DNA of 64,000 nucleotides from Nocardioides scoriae (lineage in GTDB: Bacteria; Actinomycetota; Actinomycetes; Propionibacteriales; Nocardioidaceae), in the NCBI RefSeq assembly GCF_900104965.1, contig NZ_LT629757.1, positions 3,906,001 to 3,970,000 on the forward strand, given 5' to 3'. The position numbers were made by a program, and so were the translations under genes. Every line of letters starts with the position of its first letter. The first letter of the stretch is position 1. A model generated the notes under the pieces. That model was given only the letters and a program-made list of their open reading frames with translations, was not told the DNA's origin and searched no databases. Below are positions 9,541-20,984 of this stretch, in pieces.

Positions 9541-9586
9541 GCACGACGACGGGCCCGGAGAGCGATCTCCGGGCCCGTCGTCGTGC
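9541..9586. terminator. Bidirectional intrinsic terminator hairpin
   Basis: A perfect 21-bp inverted repeat (arms 9541-9561 and 9566-9586) with the tetraloop GCGA lies between two convergent genes, the DJ-1 family gene and the DHA2 transporter. There is no T-run on either side, as often seen for hairpin terminators in high-GC actinobacteria. Copies of the triplet-rich string CGACGCAGCACGACGACG precede it. Confidence 0.8.
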
Positions 9587-9598
9587 GTCGGTGGTGCC

Positions 9599-11266
9599 TC
9601 AGCCGGCGTGCACCCCGGCGGGGGCGTCGTCGACCGCCAGCTCCTCGTGCCTGACGCTGAGGAAGATCCACACGATCAGGCTGGCGGCCCAGATCATGAA
9701 GGCCCCGGCGAGGAAGGCGTTGGTCGCCCCGTCGGTGAAGGCGCCCTGGTAGGCCAGGTTGCCCACGGCCTGCTGCATCGCCTCGGTGGGACGCACGCCG
9801 GAGGCCTGGCCGGCCGCCTGCAGGTCGGAGGTGATCTGCGTGGCGCGGTCGGTCGAGAAGTGCACCGCCACGGTCGACAGGGCCGCGAGCCCGAGCGCGC
9901 CGCCGACCTGCTGCATGGTGTTGAGCACGCCCGAGCCGATGCCCGAGTCGCGGTGGGAGACGCCGTGGACGGCGGCCAGCGTCATCGGCACGAAGGTCGC
10001 GCCCATGCCCAGCGACATCAGCGAGATGTAGGGGAAGATGCTCGCCCAGTAGCTCACGTCGGTCCCCAGGTGGGTCTCGCCGCCGGTGACGGCCGAGAGG
10101 ATCGAGCCGGCCGAGGAGTCGACCGAGAGCCGCGAGAAGCCGAACAGCGCGGCGCCGGCCATGGCGGTGCCGATGCCGGCGATCCAGCGGGGGTCGACCA
10201 TCGCCATCAGCTTGGACGACACGGTCGCGGCGATGACGATGCCGAGGCTGAAGGGCAGGAACGCGACGCCGGTCTGCAGCGGGGAGTAGCCCATGACGTT
10301 CTGCACGAACTGCGAGAGGAAGTAGAACATCGCGAACATCGCCGCGGGCACGATCATCATCGTGACGAAGGCGGTGGCCCGGGTGCGGCTGAGCAGGATC
10401 CGGAAGGGCAGCAGCGGGTGCTCGACCCGACGCTCGATGGCCACGAAGGCGCCCAGCAGCAGCACGCCGAGGACCAGCGCGGTCAGGGTGCTCGGGTCGC
10501 CCCAGCCGTGGCTGGGCTCACCGGCACGGGAGAGGCCGAAGACGATCGCCACCAGTCCGGCGGTGCCGGACAGGGCGCCGGGCACGTCGAGCTCGCCGGG
10601 GTGCGACTCGCTCTCGGCCAGCACGCGGGGGGCGGCGAAGGCGGCCGCGAGGCCGATCGGCACGTTGATGAGGAAGGTCAGGCGCCAGCCGTCCACGGAG
10701 GCGCCGAACAGGTCGGGGGTCAGCCCGGTCAGCCAGCCGCCGAGCAGCAGGCCGACGGCCGCGCCGGCGCCCGACATCGCGGCGTAGATGCTGAAGGCGC
10801 GGTTGCGCTGGGGCCCGGCCGGGAAGTTCGTGGTGATCAGCGCGAGCGCGGCGGGGGAGGCCAGTGCGGCGCCGAGGCCCTGCAGGCCACGCGAGGCGAG
10901 CAGCATGGCCTCGTTGGCGGCCAGGCCGCCCACGCCGGAGGCGACGGCGAAGATCGCGACGCCGACCATGAAGATGCGGCGACGGCCGTAGAGGTCGCCG
11001 AGGCGGCCGCCCAGCAGCAGCAGGCCACCGAACGCCAGCGCGTACCCGGTCACGACCCACTGCAGGTTGGCCTGCGAGATGTCGAGGTCGGACTGGATGT
11101 AGGGCAGGGCGATGTTGGCGATGGTGGCGTCGAGGACGACCATCAGCTGCGCCACCGAGATGAGCAGCAGCGCCCAGCCCAGGCGGGTGGAGCCACCGGG
11201 CTCCTCGGTGGGCGTGGCGTCGGGTCCAGGGGTCAGGGGAGGTGCGGGTTCGCGTACGTCGGTCAT
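9599..11266 (-). CDS. DHA2-type MFS multidrug transporter (EmrB/QacA family)
   Basis: A 555-residue inner-membrane antiporter with about 14 predicted membrane helices, matching the drug:H+ antiporter 2 family. Motif C-like and A-like segments are visible, including GRLGDLYGRRRIFMVG near residue 87 and LDATIANIALPYIQ near residue 45. It probably exports a toxic compound, but the substrate cannot be read. The ATG overlaps the stop of the upstream TetR gene by 4 nt (ATGA), so the pump and its regulator form one coupled operon controlled by the palindrome at 11908-11938. It ends against the shared terminator at 9541-9586. Confidence 0.92.
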   Translation of the reverse strand: MTDVREPAPPLTPGPDATPTEEPGGSTRLGWALLLISVAQLMVVLDATIANIALPYIQSDLDISQANLQWVVTGYALAFGGLLLLGGRLGDLYGRRRIFMVGVAIFAVASGVGGLAANEAMLLASRGLQGLGAALASPAALALITTNFPAGPQRNRAFSIYAAMSGAGAAVGLLLGGWLTGLTPDLFGASVDGWRLTFLINVPIGLAAAFAAPRVLAESESHPGELDVPGALSGTAGLVAIVFGLSRAGEPSHGWGDPSTLTALVLGVLLLGAFVAIERRVEHPLLPFRILLSRTRATAFVTMMIVPAAMFAMFYFLSQFVQNVMGYSPLQTGVAFLPFSLGIVIAATVSSKLMAMVDPRWIAGIGTAMAGAALFGFSRLSVDSSAGSILSAVTGGETHLGTDVSYWASIFPYISLMSLGMGATFVPMTLAAVHGVSHRDSGIGSGVLNTMQQVGGALGLAALSTVAVHFSTDRATQITSDLQAAGQASGVRPTEAMQQAVGNLAYQGAFTDGATNAFLAGAFMIWAASLIVWIFLSVRHEELAVDDAPAGVHAG

Positions 11267-11892
11267 GGCCGGTCGGCTTCCTGGGAGGAGGGGGCGGGCG
11301 GCACCAGGCCGCACGCCGGGAGGATCACGTGGTCGACCACGCGCTGGACGGACTCGTCGTCGCTGACGAGCCCGAGGACGAAGGTGCGGTGCAGGACGAT
11401 CCCGGCGAGCGCGGGACCGATGACCTCGAGGTCGAGGTCGGCGGAGATCTCGCCGCGGGCGACGGCCCGGCGGTAGATCTCGTCGGAGACGGCCACCTTG
11501 GGGGCGATGACCTGCTCGCGGAAGCGGGAGGCGAAGTCGGGGTCGCTGGCCAGCGCGGTGACCACGGCGCCCATGAGGGCGGTGGCGTCGCTGCCGACCG
11601 GGCCGTGCTGGCCGCAGAAGGTCCGCAGCAGGTCCTCGCGCAGCGAGCCGGTGTCGTGGGCCTCGACGTGGGGCGCCTGCTTGGCGCGCACCATGGCGTC
11701 CACGACCAGGCTGGCCTTGCTCTCCCACCGGCGGTAGAGGGTGGCCTTGCCGGCCCGCGCCTCCTTGGCGACGGCGTCGAGCGTCAGCCGGTCGTAGCCG
11801 ACCTCGAGGAGCAGCCGCACGGTGGCGTCGAGGATCTCCTCCTCGCGCGCACCGGCGACGCGGGGACGGATGCCGGCCGCGAGTGGCACCAC
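11263..11892 (-). CDS. TetR-family repressor of the adjacent efflux pump
   Basis: A 209-residue TetR-type regulator. The N-terminal helix-turn-helix (about residues 15-65) contains ILDATVRLLLEVGYDRLTLDAVAKEARAGK (given here as a family motif region, positions 20-49), followed by ATLYRRWESKASLV. The remaining residues form the variable ligand domain. The GTG at 11892 is chosen because GGAGGT at 11898-11903 (reverse strand) is well spaced. It overlaps the pump gene (ATGA), and a perfect palindrome lies 16 nt upstream of the start, so autorepression of the whole operon with release by a pump substrate is likely. Confidence 0.9.
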   Translation of the reverse strand: MVPLAAGIRPRVAGAREEEILDATVRLLLEVGYDRLTLDAVAKEARAGKATLYRRWESKASLVVDAMVRAKQAPHVEAHDTGSLREDLLRTFCGQHGPVGSDATALMGAVVTALASDPDFASRFREQVIAPKVAVSDEIYRRAVARGEISADLDLEVIGPALAGIVLHRTFVLGLVSDDESVQRVVDHVILPACGLVPPAPSSQEADRP

Positions 11893-11907
11893 GGGGCACC
11901 TCCGATG

Positions 11908-11938
11908 TCGATGGAACGGAACGGTTCCGTTCCATCGA
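11908..11938. promoter_or_regulatory. TetR operator: perfect 15+1+15 palindrome
   Basis: Arms 11908-11922 and 11924-11938 are exact reverse complements around the single centre base 11923. The inner arms contain GGAACGGAAC and GTTCCGTTCC, so each arm itself has a GGAAC direct repeat 5 bp apart. The site sits just upstream of the TetR gene start and is a textbook position for autorepression. A weaker repeat, GGGAAC-CT-GTTCCC, follows at 11957-11970. Confidence 0.85.
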
Positions 11939-12024
11939 TCATGAACCCAGCACCCCGGGAACCTGTTCCCAGGCCCCCAGGTGGTCTAGTCGCGGGTGGC
12001 CCAGCAGGCGCCCGCCACGAGGCG

Positions 12025-12795
12025 CTAGGGCGCCGTGGTCGGGTCGGCCGAGGGGCTCGTGCCCGTGGTCGGGTCGGCCGTCGGGCTGGGGTCCTGGCTC
12101 GGCGTCGGGTCGGCAGACGGCGAAGCGTCCTCGGTCGGCGTCGGGTCGGAGGAGGGGGTGGGGGCCTCGGTGCTGTCCTGCGTGGCCGTGTCGGTCGGCG
12201 ACGGGGTCGGCTGCGGGCTGGGCGCGGGGGTGTCGTCGGTGCTCGAGCCCGAGCCACCGCCGGAGACCACGTTGCCGACGGTGGTGCTGCTGCTGGTGTC
12301 GTTGCCGGCGAGCGAGGCCAGCGAGCGTCCGGTCAGGCCCTCGAGCGAGGTGATGGCGACCATCGCCACGAGCAGCACGGCCACGCTGGCCAGGGCGACC
12401 TTGCCCCAGGGCAGGTCGGCGCGGCGGGGGTCGAGGCGCTGCCACAGGCTCGGGGCCTCGCGGCGCTCGTCCTCCGCGATGGCCTCCATCTGCTCGGTGC
12501 CGGTCGCCGTCGAGCGTCCCGGCCGGCCCAGCCCCGACCCCAGCCCGCTGCCGAGCAGGGTGCTCTCGCGCACGGCCGCGGCGCGACGGCGCACGGCCTC
12601 GGCGGAGCGGTTGAGCGAGTAGGAGTACGTCGCGGCGCCGACCGTGGCGACCACGCTGCCGGCGGCGGCGCCGATCAGGGTGCCGGCCGTGCCGGCCCAG
12701 GAGGCGAAGAAGGCAGCGGAGACCGCGGCCAGGGCGCTCGCCATGACCTGGATCGGCGAGAGCTCGAGCTTGCGGGGGGTGTCGTCGTCAGTCAT
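12025..12795 (-). CDS. Membrane protein with long Pro/Ser/Thr/Asp-rich C-terminal tail, unknown function
   Basis: A 256-residue protein I do not recognise. A hydrophobic N-terminal stretch (about residues 15-60, Ala/Gly-rich, one or two helices) is followed by an Arg-rich cytoplasmic segment, a second clear membrane helix near residues 132-150 (VALASVAVLLVAMVAITSL), and then about 90 residues of low-complexity Ser/Thr/Pro/Asp with repeated DPTPS-like units. The tail is probably outside the membrane and possibly wall-spanning. On the reverse strand TACCGT at 12827-12832 is a plausible -10 about 32 nt upstream of the ATG. It is monocistronic between the TetR operon and an MFS gene. Confidence 0.7.
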   Translation of the reverse strand: MTDDDTPRKLELSPIQVMASALAAVSAAFFASWAGTAGTLIGAAAGSVVATVGAATYSYSLNRSAEAVRRRAAAVRESTLLGSGLGSGLGRPGRSTATGTEQMEAIAEDERREAPSLWQRLDPRRADLPWGKVALASVAVLLVAMVAITSLEGLTGRSLASLAGNDTSSSTTVGNVVSGGGSGSSTDDTPAPSPQPTPSPTDTATQDSTEAPTPSSDPTPTEDASPSADPTPSQDPSPTADPTTGTSPSADPTTAP

Positions 12796-12915
12796 GGTCC
12801 TCGACGGGTGGGGGAACGGGCGTACCCACGGTAAGACGCCCGGGACCCACCTCGTCGTTCCCGGGTGGGGGCGTGACCTCTCCCACGTCGGGCCCGCGCC
12901 GGCGCCGGCCAGGGG

Positions 12916-14301
12916 TCACGGCAGGGGTCGGCGAGCGTCCCGCGAGCGCAGCTGCGGCACCAGCACCAGCAGCCCGAGCACGGGCAGCACCGCGAGCAGC
13001 AGCAGGGCGCCGTCGACGCCGAGCAGGTCGCCGAGGCCGCCGACCACCGCGGAGCCGATGCCGCCGCCGACCAGGAAGAACAGCGTCGCGATGCCGAGGG
13101 CCACGCCGCGCACGTCCTCGGTGACGGCGTCGCCCACGGCCTCCATGAGGGCCGGCTGGCCCAGTCCGAAGGCGAAGGTGACGGCCACGACGGCGGTGAC
13201 CAGCAGCACGGCCGAGGTCTCGCGGGCGCCGAGCGCCGCGACGACCAGGGCGACCGCGGAGACCGAGGCCGCCAGCAGCAGCCCGGACGTGGGGCCGATC
13301 CGGTTGAGCAGCGGCGAGGCGATGCGGGGGGCGAGCAGGCCGGTGGCGGCGCTGGGCAGCAGGGCGAGGCCCACCTGCCAGGGCTGCCAGCCGTCGGCGA
13401 CGAGCACGGCGGGCACGGCGATGAGCAGCGCGAACCACGCGGCCGGGACGGCGCCGGCGGCCAGGGCGCTGCGCACCACGGTGGCGTTGCGGATGACCTC
13501 GACGGGCAGGAAGCCCTGGGGACGGCGGCGGACCCACGCGGCGACGGCGGGGGCGCCGAGCACTGCGAGCACGCCGCCGGCGACGGCGACCACGGGACCG
13601 GTCGAGGGCGACTGCACGAGCAGCACCACCCCGGCGGCCGTGGCGGCGACCAGGACGGCGCCGACCAGGTCGAGGCGGGCCCCGCTGCCGTCGGTCGGGA
13701 TGGAGCGCCACAGCAGGGGCAGCAGCAGCGCCCCGAGCATCGGCAGCGCGATCACCGCCCGCCAGCCCAGCAGGCCCTCGACGGTGCCGCCGGCCAGCGG
13801 GCCCAGGCAGCTGACCGCCGCCGCGAGCCCGGCGACCTGGCCCAGGGCCACGCCGCGGGCGGGACCGTGGAACCGCTGCGACACGATCGCCACGCCCAGC
13901 GTGGGGACCGCCGCGGCGCCGGCGCCCTGCAGCACCCGGGCGGCCAGCAGCAGCCCGAAGTCGGGGGCCAGGGCGCCCACCAGGGCGCCCGTCGTCATCA
14001 GGGCCACGCCGGCGGCGAGCGGCAGCCGCAGCCCGACGAGGTCGGAGACGCGGCCGTAGACGGCCGTGGCGACGGCCAGCATCAGCGCGTAGAGGCTGAT
14101 GGCCCAGGCGCTGACCCCGGTGGTGACACCGAGGTCGGAGGCGATGGTCGGCAGCGCGATCGCGGCCGAGGAGCTGCCCAGCCCGGCGAGGCCGAACAGC
14201 AGGCCGATGAGGACCGGCACCCAGCGGTCGGCACCCGACGCGGTCGCGTGCGCGTCCGGCTCGTCGGTCGTGGTGGCCCGGGCAGGGGTGGTGGAGGTCA
14301 T
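12916..14301 (-). CDS. MFS transporter
   Basis: A 461-residue major facilitator protein with about 14 hydrophobic segments. The cytoplasmic loop 2-3 motif appears as YGRVSDLVGLRLPLAAG near residue 83, and RVLQGAGAAAVPTLGVAI near residue 123 matches helix 4-5 of drug exporters. The pattern favours an exporter of the DHA2 group, but the substrate is unknown. The ATG at 14301 is preferred because the sequence upstream, although open, is Arg-rich and unlike a transporter N-terminus. The alpha/beta hydrolase gene ends 7 nt upstream on the same strand, so the two are probably cotranscribed. Confidence 0.87.
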   Translation of the reverse strand: MTSTTPARATTTDEPDAHATASGADRWVPVLIGLLFGLAGLGSSSAAIALPTIASDLGVTTGVSAWAISLYALMLAVATAVYGRVSDLVGLRLPLAAGVALMTTGALVGALAPDFGLLLAARVLQGAGAAAVPTLGVAIVSQRFHGPARGVALGQVAGLAAAVSCLGPLAGGTVEGLLGWRAVIALPMLGALLLPLLWRSIPTDGSGARLDLVGAVLVAATAAGVVLLVQSPSTGPVVAVAGGVLAVLGAPAVAAWVRRRPQGFLPVEVIRNATVVRSALAAGAVPAAWFALLIAVPAVLVADGWQPWQVGLALLPSAATGLLAPRIASPLLNRIGPTSGLLLAASVSAVALVVAALGARETSAVLLVTAVVAVTFAFGLGQPALMEAVGDAVTEDVRGVALGIATLFFLVGGGIGSAVVGGLGDLLGVDGALLLLAVLPVLGLLVLVPQLRSRDARRPLP

Positions 14302-14308
14302 CGGGGCC

Positions 14309-17286
<2,978 letters not shown>

Positions 17287-17292
17287 GACCGC

Positions 17293-18222
17293 TCAGCCCC
17301 GGGCGGCCGCCAGCACCAGCTTCGCGACGGCCCGCTGCTCCACGGCGAAGGGGTGGTACGCCGCCGCGGCCGACTGGTCGGTGACCGAGCCGTTCACCCA
17401 GGGCTGGTCGGAGCAGATGTCGTGGCCGCGGCTGGCCGCCCAGACGTCGACGTAGGTCACGCCGGCCGCCCTCGCCGCACCGCGCACGGCGTCGGTGAGC
17501 GCCCGGTTGACGCGCTCGGCGTACGCGTAGTCGCCCGCCGCAAGGGGCAGCTCGGGGCAGGGGGAGCCGGCCCGGACGATCTGCGGGTAGCCCACGGCCA
17601 GCACGCGCGCGTCGGGGGAGCGGCGCTCGACCTCGCGCAGCGCGGTGGTGAGCCGGGCCCGGGTCGCCTGCAGCGTGGTGAGCAGCCGGTCGGTGCCGCC
17701 CGCGGTCATGGTGGTCTCGCACGGCGAGCCCTCGGGGTCCTGGCGGGCGAGCGCGGAGCACCGGTTGACCAGGCTGCTGAAGACGCCGCCGTCGTTGCCG
17801 CCGAGGCCGACGGTGACCAGCTGGGTGTCGGGCTGCAACGCCCGCGCCTGCGGGGGCACGCCGGCCAGCTGGCTGCGGGTGAGGTCCTCGGTGCGGGCGC
17901 CGCCGCAGCTGCGGTCGTCGAGCTCGGCGCCGAGCGCCTCGGCGACGAGCGAGGGGTAGTTGGCGCTGGAGCGGAAGCAGCCCTGCGCCACGTCGGTCAC
18001 CGGCACCAGCGGAGCCGCGCTGTAGGAGTCACCCAGCGCCACGTAGCGCCGGACCTGCGTCCCGGCGGCTGCTCCCCCCTGGCTGGAGGCGTCCTGACGG
18101 CTCCCCGACGCGTCCTCCGGGTCGCTCGCGCTGCCGGGGGACCCGGAGCACGCACTCGTCGCCAGGGCGAGGAGCGCGGTGGCGGCCAGGAGCCGCGGAC
18201 GGAGCAGGGCGGAGCGGGACAT
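17293..18222 (-). CDS. SGNH/GDSL hydrolase, probable lipoprotein
   Basis: A 309-residue secreted esterase-like protein. Residues 1-22 form a signal peptide ending LATSACSG; the cysteine could be lipidated, though the lipobox is imperfect. The SGNH block I motif is YVALGDSYSAAP near residue 61 with the nucleophilic Ser, block III GGND near residue 133, and block V VSGDxxH-like DQSAAAAYHPFAVEQ near residue 285, which supplies the catalytic His. Several Cys pairs suggest an extracellular fold, as in Streptomyces lipases of this family. Its first 194 nt overlap the 3' end of the upstream MFS gene in another frame, so translation may be coupled. Substrate unknown. Confidence 0.85.
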   Translation of the reverse strand: MSRSALLRPRLLAATALLALATSACSGSPGSASDPEDASGSRQDASSQGGAAAGTQVRRYVALGDSYSAAPLVPVTDVAQGCFRSSANYPSLVAEALGAELDDRSCGGARTEDLTRSQLAGVPPQARALQPDTQLVTVGLGGNDGGVFSSLVNRCSALARQDPEGSPCETTMTAGGTDRLLTTLQATRARLTTALREVERRSPDARVLAVGYPQIVRAGSPCPELPLAAGDYAYAERVNRALTDAVRGAARAAGVTYVDVWAASRGHDICSDQPWVNGSVTDQSAAAAYHPFAVEQRAVAKLVLAAARG

Positions 18223-19438
18223 CGGGCCTCGGGGGGGTCGGGGCGGCGGGCCCCTCGAACCTAGCCGCCACCCGGCTGGACACCGCGGCCAGCAGCACCA
18301 GCAGCGCGGTCGCGCCCAGCACGAGGTCGCCGCCCAGCAGGTCCAGCGCGGTGGGGGCGAGCAGGGAGCCGAGCAGCGCGGCGGTGACGATGACCGTGTC
18401 GTTGAGGCCCAGCACGGTGCCGCGCACGGCGTCCGGGACCTCGTCCTGCAGCACGCCGGTGGCCGCCGCCTCGACCGCCACGGAGACCGAGCCGGCCAGC
18501 GCGAGGGGGCCCAGGGCCCACGCCAGCGACGGGGTGGGGGCCAGCAGCAGCACGCCCAGCGCCAGCAGGCCCAGCCCGTGGGCGGCGGCACGCTCCGGGG
18601 TGCGCCCCAGCCGGGCCAGCAGCCGCGCCAGCAGCGGGGCGGCCAGGGCCGCGAACCCGAAGACGCCGGTGGCCAGCCCGTAGCCGGCCGCGTCGCCGTC
18701 CCAGGCCTCCAGCGCCAGGGGCAGCAGCGCCAGCACCAGGGTGGCGGCGACCAGGTTGACGCACGCCATCACCGCGACCGCCCGGAGCGCGGCGGGCGCG
18801 GCCAGCAGGGCGGCCAGCGCCGACGGGGTCCCGGCGGCGTGCTCGTCGGGCCCCCGCCCGTCCGGGACGGCGCGTCGCGGTGCGGGCATCGGCACGCCGC
18901 GCAGCAGCGGCCAGGCGACCAGCGTCAGCGCCACCGGCACCCAGGGCAGCGCCCCGCGCAGGGCCGGGTGGAGCAGCAGCCCGCCCAGGGCGGCGCCCAC
19001 GACGAACGCCCCCACCTCGACGGTCACCAGGACCTCGGTCGCCCGCCGGTGCTGCGCTCCGGCCAGCCCGGGCATCGCCGCCACCAGGGCGGGGTACGCC
19101 GGCGTGGCCACCGCCACGACGAGCGTGCTGGCGACCACCGCCAGCCACACCTGGTCGGCGAGGAGGGCCGCGGCGGCGACGACCATCAGCAGCCCGCGCA
19201 CCGCGAAGGTGACCCGCACCAGCCGGTCCCGGCGCACGGCGTCCGCGAGCCGACCGGCGGCCCAGGAGCACACGACGTACGGCAGCATCCGGGCCGCCCC
19301 GGCCAGGCCGAGCAGCAGCGGGTCGTCGCTGCGCTCGTCGACCAGCACGAGGAGCAGCGGCCAGGGCACCGAGAGGGCCAGCGAGGCCAGCACGTGGGCG
19401 ACCAGCACCCGTCGCGTCACCGGGTCGAGGGGCTCCAC
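18029..19438 (-). CDS. MFS transporter, C-terminus overlaps the next gene
   Basis: A 469-residue major facilitator protein with about 12 hydrophobic segments up to residue 400. The motif AAGRLADAVRRDRLVRV near residue 60 marks loop 2-3. Residues after about 405 are Pro/Arg-rich, unlike a transporter, and run out of frame through the signal-peptide region of the SGNH gene. This looks like loss of the ancestral stop. The GTG start lies 4 nt after the stop of the decarboxylase gene, so the pair is tightly coupled. Export of the decarboxylase product (an amine) is a plausible but unproven role. Confidence 0.85.
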   Translation of the reverse strand: MEPLDPVTRRVLVAHVLASLALSVPWPLLLVLVDERSDDPLLLGLAGAARMLPYVVCSWAAGRLADAVRRDRLVRVTFAVRGLLMVVAAAALLADQVWLAVVASTLVVAVATPAYPALVAAMPGLAGAQHRRATEVLVTVEVGAFVVGAALGGLLLHPALRGALPWVPVALTLVAWPLLRGVPMPAPRRAVPDGRGPDEHAAGTPSALAALLAAPAALRAVAVMACVNLVAATLVLALLPLALEAWDGDAAGYGLATGVFGFAALAAPLLARLLARLGRTPERAAAHGLGLLALGVLLLAPTPSLAWALGPLALAGSVSVAVEAAATGVLQDEVPDAVRGTVLGLNDTVIVTAALLGSLLAPTALDLLGGDLVLGATALLVLLAAVSSRVAARFEGPAAPTPPRPDVPLRPAPSAAPGRHRAPRPGDECVLRVPRQRERPGGRVGEPSGRLQPGGSSRRDAGPALRGAG

Positions 19439-19442
19439 CGGG

Positions 19443-20600
19443 TCACGCGCCGGTGTCGCGGGTGAGGTGGGTGGGCAGCGGGGCGTACCCGTTGAAGCCC
19501 ACGCTGGAGCAGCTCGAGGTGTAGGCGCCGGCGGCCTCGAGGCGGACCAGGTCGCCCTCGGCGAGCGCCAGCGGCAGCTCGACCGGTTCGCGCTCGTAGA
19601 GCACGTCGGCGCTGTCGCAGGTGGGGCCGGCCAGCACGCAGGGGCCGGTGGGCCCCGAGCGGTCGGTCCGCAGCCGGTAGCGGATCGCCTCGCCGAGGGT
19701 CTCGACCAGGCCGGTGAAGACGCCGGCGTCGAGGAACACCCACCGCACCGGCGCCTCCCGGGGGCCCCGCTCCACGACGCCCACGACCGAGGTGACGAGC
19801 GTGCCCGCGTCGCCGACCAGCCCGCGGCCGGGCTCCACCAGCACCCGCGGACGGCCGCCCGTCCCGAAGCCCTCCTGCAGCGCCCGCTCGATGGCCGCGC
19901 CGTACGCCGCCAGGGGCGGTGCGTCGTGGGAGTAGCGGGCCGGGAAGCCGCCGCCGAGGTCGAGCAGCCACGGGGAGAGCCCGCTGTGGCGCAGCGCCGC
20001 CAGCACCCGCGACGCGTCCCGGACCGGCGCGGCCCACGCCTCGGGGTCGCGCTGCTGCGAGCCCACGTGGAAGCAGACCCCGGCCGCCTCGAGGCCGAGG
20101 CGGGCGGCCTCCAGCAGGATCTCGACCGCCTGCACGGGGGAGACGCCGAACTTGCCCGACAGCGGCCACTCCGAGCCCGCCCCGGTCGTGGCCAGGCGGC
20201 ACAGCACGGCCGACCCCGGCGCGGCCTGCGCGACCTTGCGGGTCTCGGCGGGGGAGTCCACGACGAACAGCCGCACCCCGAGGGCGTGGGCCTCGGCGAC
20301 GTCCTCGCGCCGCTTCACCGGGTGCGAGCAGACCAGGTCGCCCGGGTCGGCGCCCGCCGCGAGCGCGGCGCGCACCTCGGCGGGCGTCGCGACGTCGAAG
20401 CGGCTGCCGCATCCGACCAGGGCCTCGAGCACCGCGGGGTGCGGGTTGGCCTTGACGGCGTAGTGGACCTCGGCCCCCGGCAGCGCCGCGGCGAGCGCGT
20501 GGAAGCGCCGCTCCACGACGGTCGGGTCGAGCGCGAGGTAGGGCGTGGTGCGGCGGACCTCGGGGGCCGTCCGCTGGCGGGCCAGGAGCGTGCTCTGCAT
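19443..20600 (-). CDS. Ornithine/diamino-acid decarboxylase (fold type III PLP enzyme)
   Basis: A 385-residue alanine-racemase-fold decarboxylase. PLP lysine K50 lies in HYAVKANP. HVGSQ near residue 176, the glycine-rich LDLGGGFPARY near 217 and EPGRGLVG near 257 bind the cofactor phosphate. The catalytic pair C328-D329 is in GPTCDSAD, and the C-terminal AYTSSCSSVGFNGY matches eukaryotic-type ornithine decarboxylases more than LysA. Putrescine or cadaverine synthesis is therefore likely. The next gene on the strand is an MFS transporter 4 nt away, suggesting synthesis plus export. It is divergent from gatC. Confidence 0.88.
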   Translation of the reverse strand: MQSTLLARQRTAPEVRRTTPYLALDPTVVERRFHALAAALPGAEVHYAVKANPHPAVLEALVGCGSRFDVATPAEVRAALAAGADPGDLVCSHPVKRREDVAEAHALGVRLFVVDSPAETRKVAQAAPGSAVLCRLATTGAGSEWPLSGKFGVSPVQAVEILLEAARLGLEAAGVCFHVGSQQRDPEAWAAPVRDASRVLAALRHSGLSPWLLDLGGGFPARYSHDAPPLAAYGAAIERALQEGFGTGGRPRVLVEPGRGLVGDAGTLVTSVVGVVERGPREAPVRWVFLDAGVFTGLVETLGEAIRYRLRTDRSGPTGPCVLAGPTCDSADVLYEREPVELPLALAEGDLVRLEAAGAYTSSCSSVGFNGYAPLPTHLTRDTGA

Positions 20601-20684
20601 GCCCGGTGAGGAGGGCCGTGGCCGCCCGGGGATACCGGTGGTCCACTACTGGGCGGCCCGGAGCCGCTGACTAGGATGAAGTCC

Positions 20685-20984
20685 ATGCCTGACATCAGCC
20701 GAGCACAGGTGCGCCACCTGGCCGACCTCGCCCGCATCGAGCTCGACGACGCCGAGCTGGACCACCTCGCGCCGCAGCTCTCGGTGATCCTCGAGTCCGT
20801 CGCCTCCATCAGCGAGGCCGCCGCCGCCGACGTCCCGCCCACGAGCCACCCGCTGCCGGTGACCAACGTCTTCCGCGAGGACGTCGTGCGTCCCTCGCTC
20901 ACCGCCGAGCAGGCGCTGTCCGGCGCCCCCCTGGTCGAGGAGCAGCGCTTCGCGGTGCCGCGGATCCTCGGGGACGAGCAGTGA
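20685..20984 (+). CDS. gatC: Asp-tRNA(Asn)/Glu-tRNA(Gln) amidotransferase subunit C
   Basis: A 99-residue GatC subunit that stabilises GatA in the amidotransferase converting Glu-tRNA(Gln) to Gln-tRNA(Gln), and likewise Asp to Asn. Conserved [17 protein letters not shown] near residues 4-20, the helix ending in ILESV and a C-terminal FRVPRIL-like FAVPRIL are present. The ATG at 20685 is chosen over the in-frame ATG at 20676 because TAGGAT at 20672-20677 is a -10 element 7 nt before it, giving a leaderless mRNA; the earlier ATG would overlap that element. It overlaps gatA by 4 nt. Confidence 0.95.
   Translation: MPDISRAQVRHLADLARIELDDAELDHLAPQLSVILESVASISEAAAADVPPTSHPLPVTNVFREDVVRPSLTAEQALSGAPLVEEQRFAVPRILGDEQ

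Noticed and set aside
11957-11970. Second operator GGGAAC-CT-GTTCCC
   Set aside because: Short and could be a small hairpin downstream of the Pro/Ser-rich gene; too weak to call alone.
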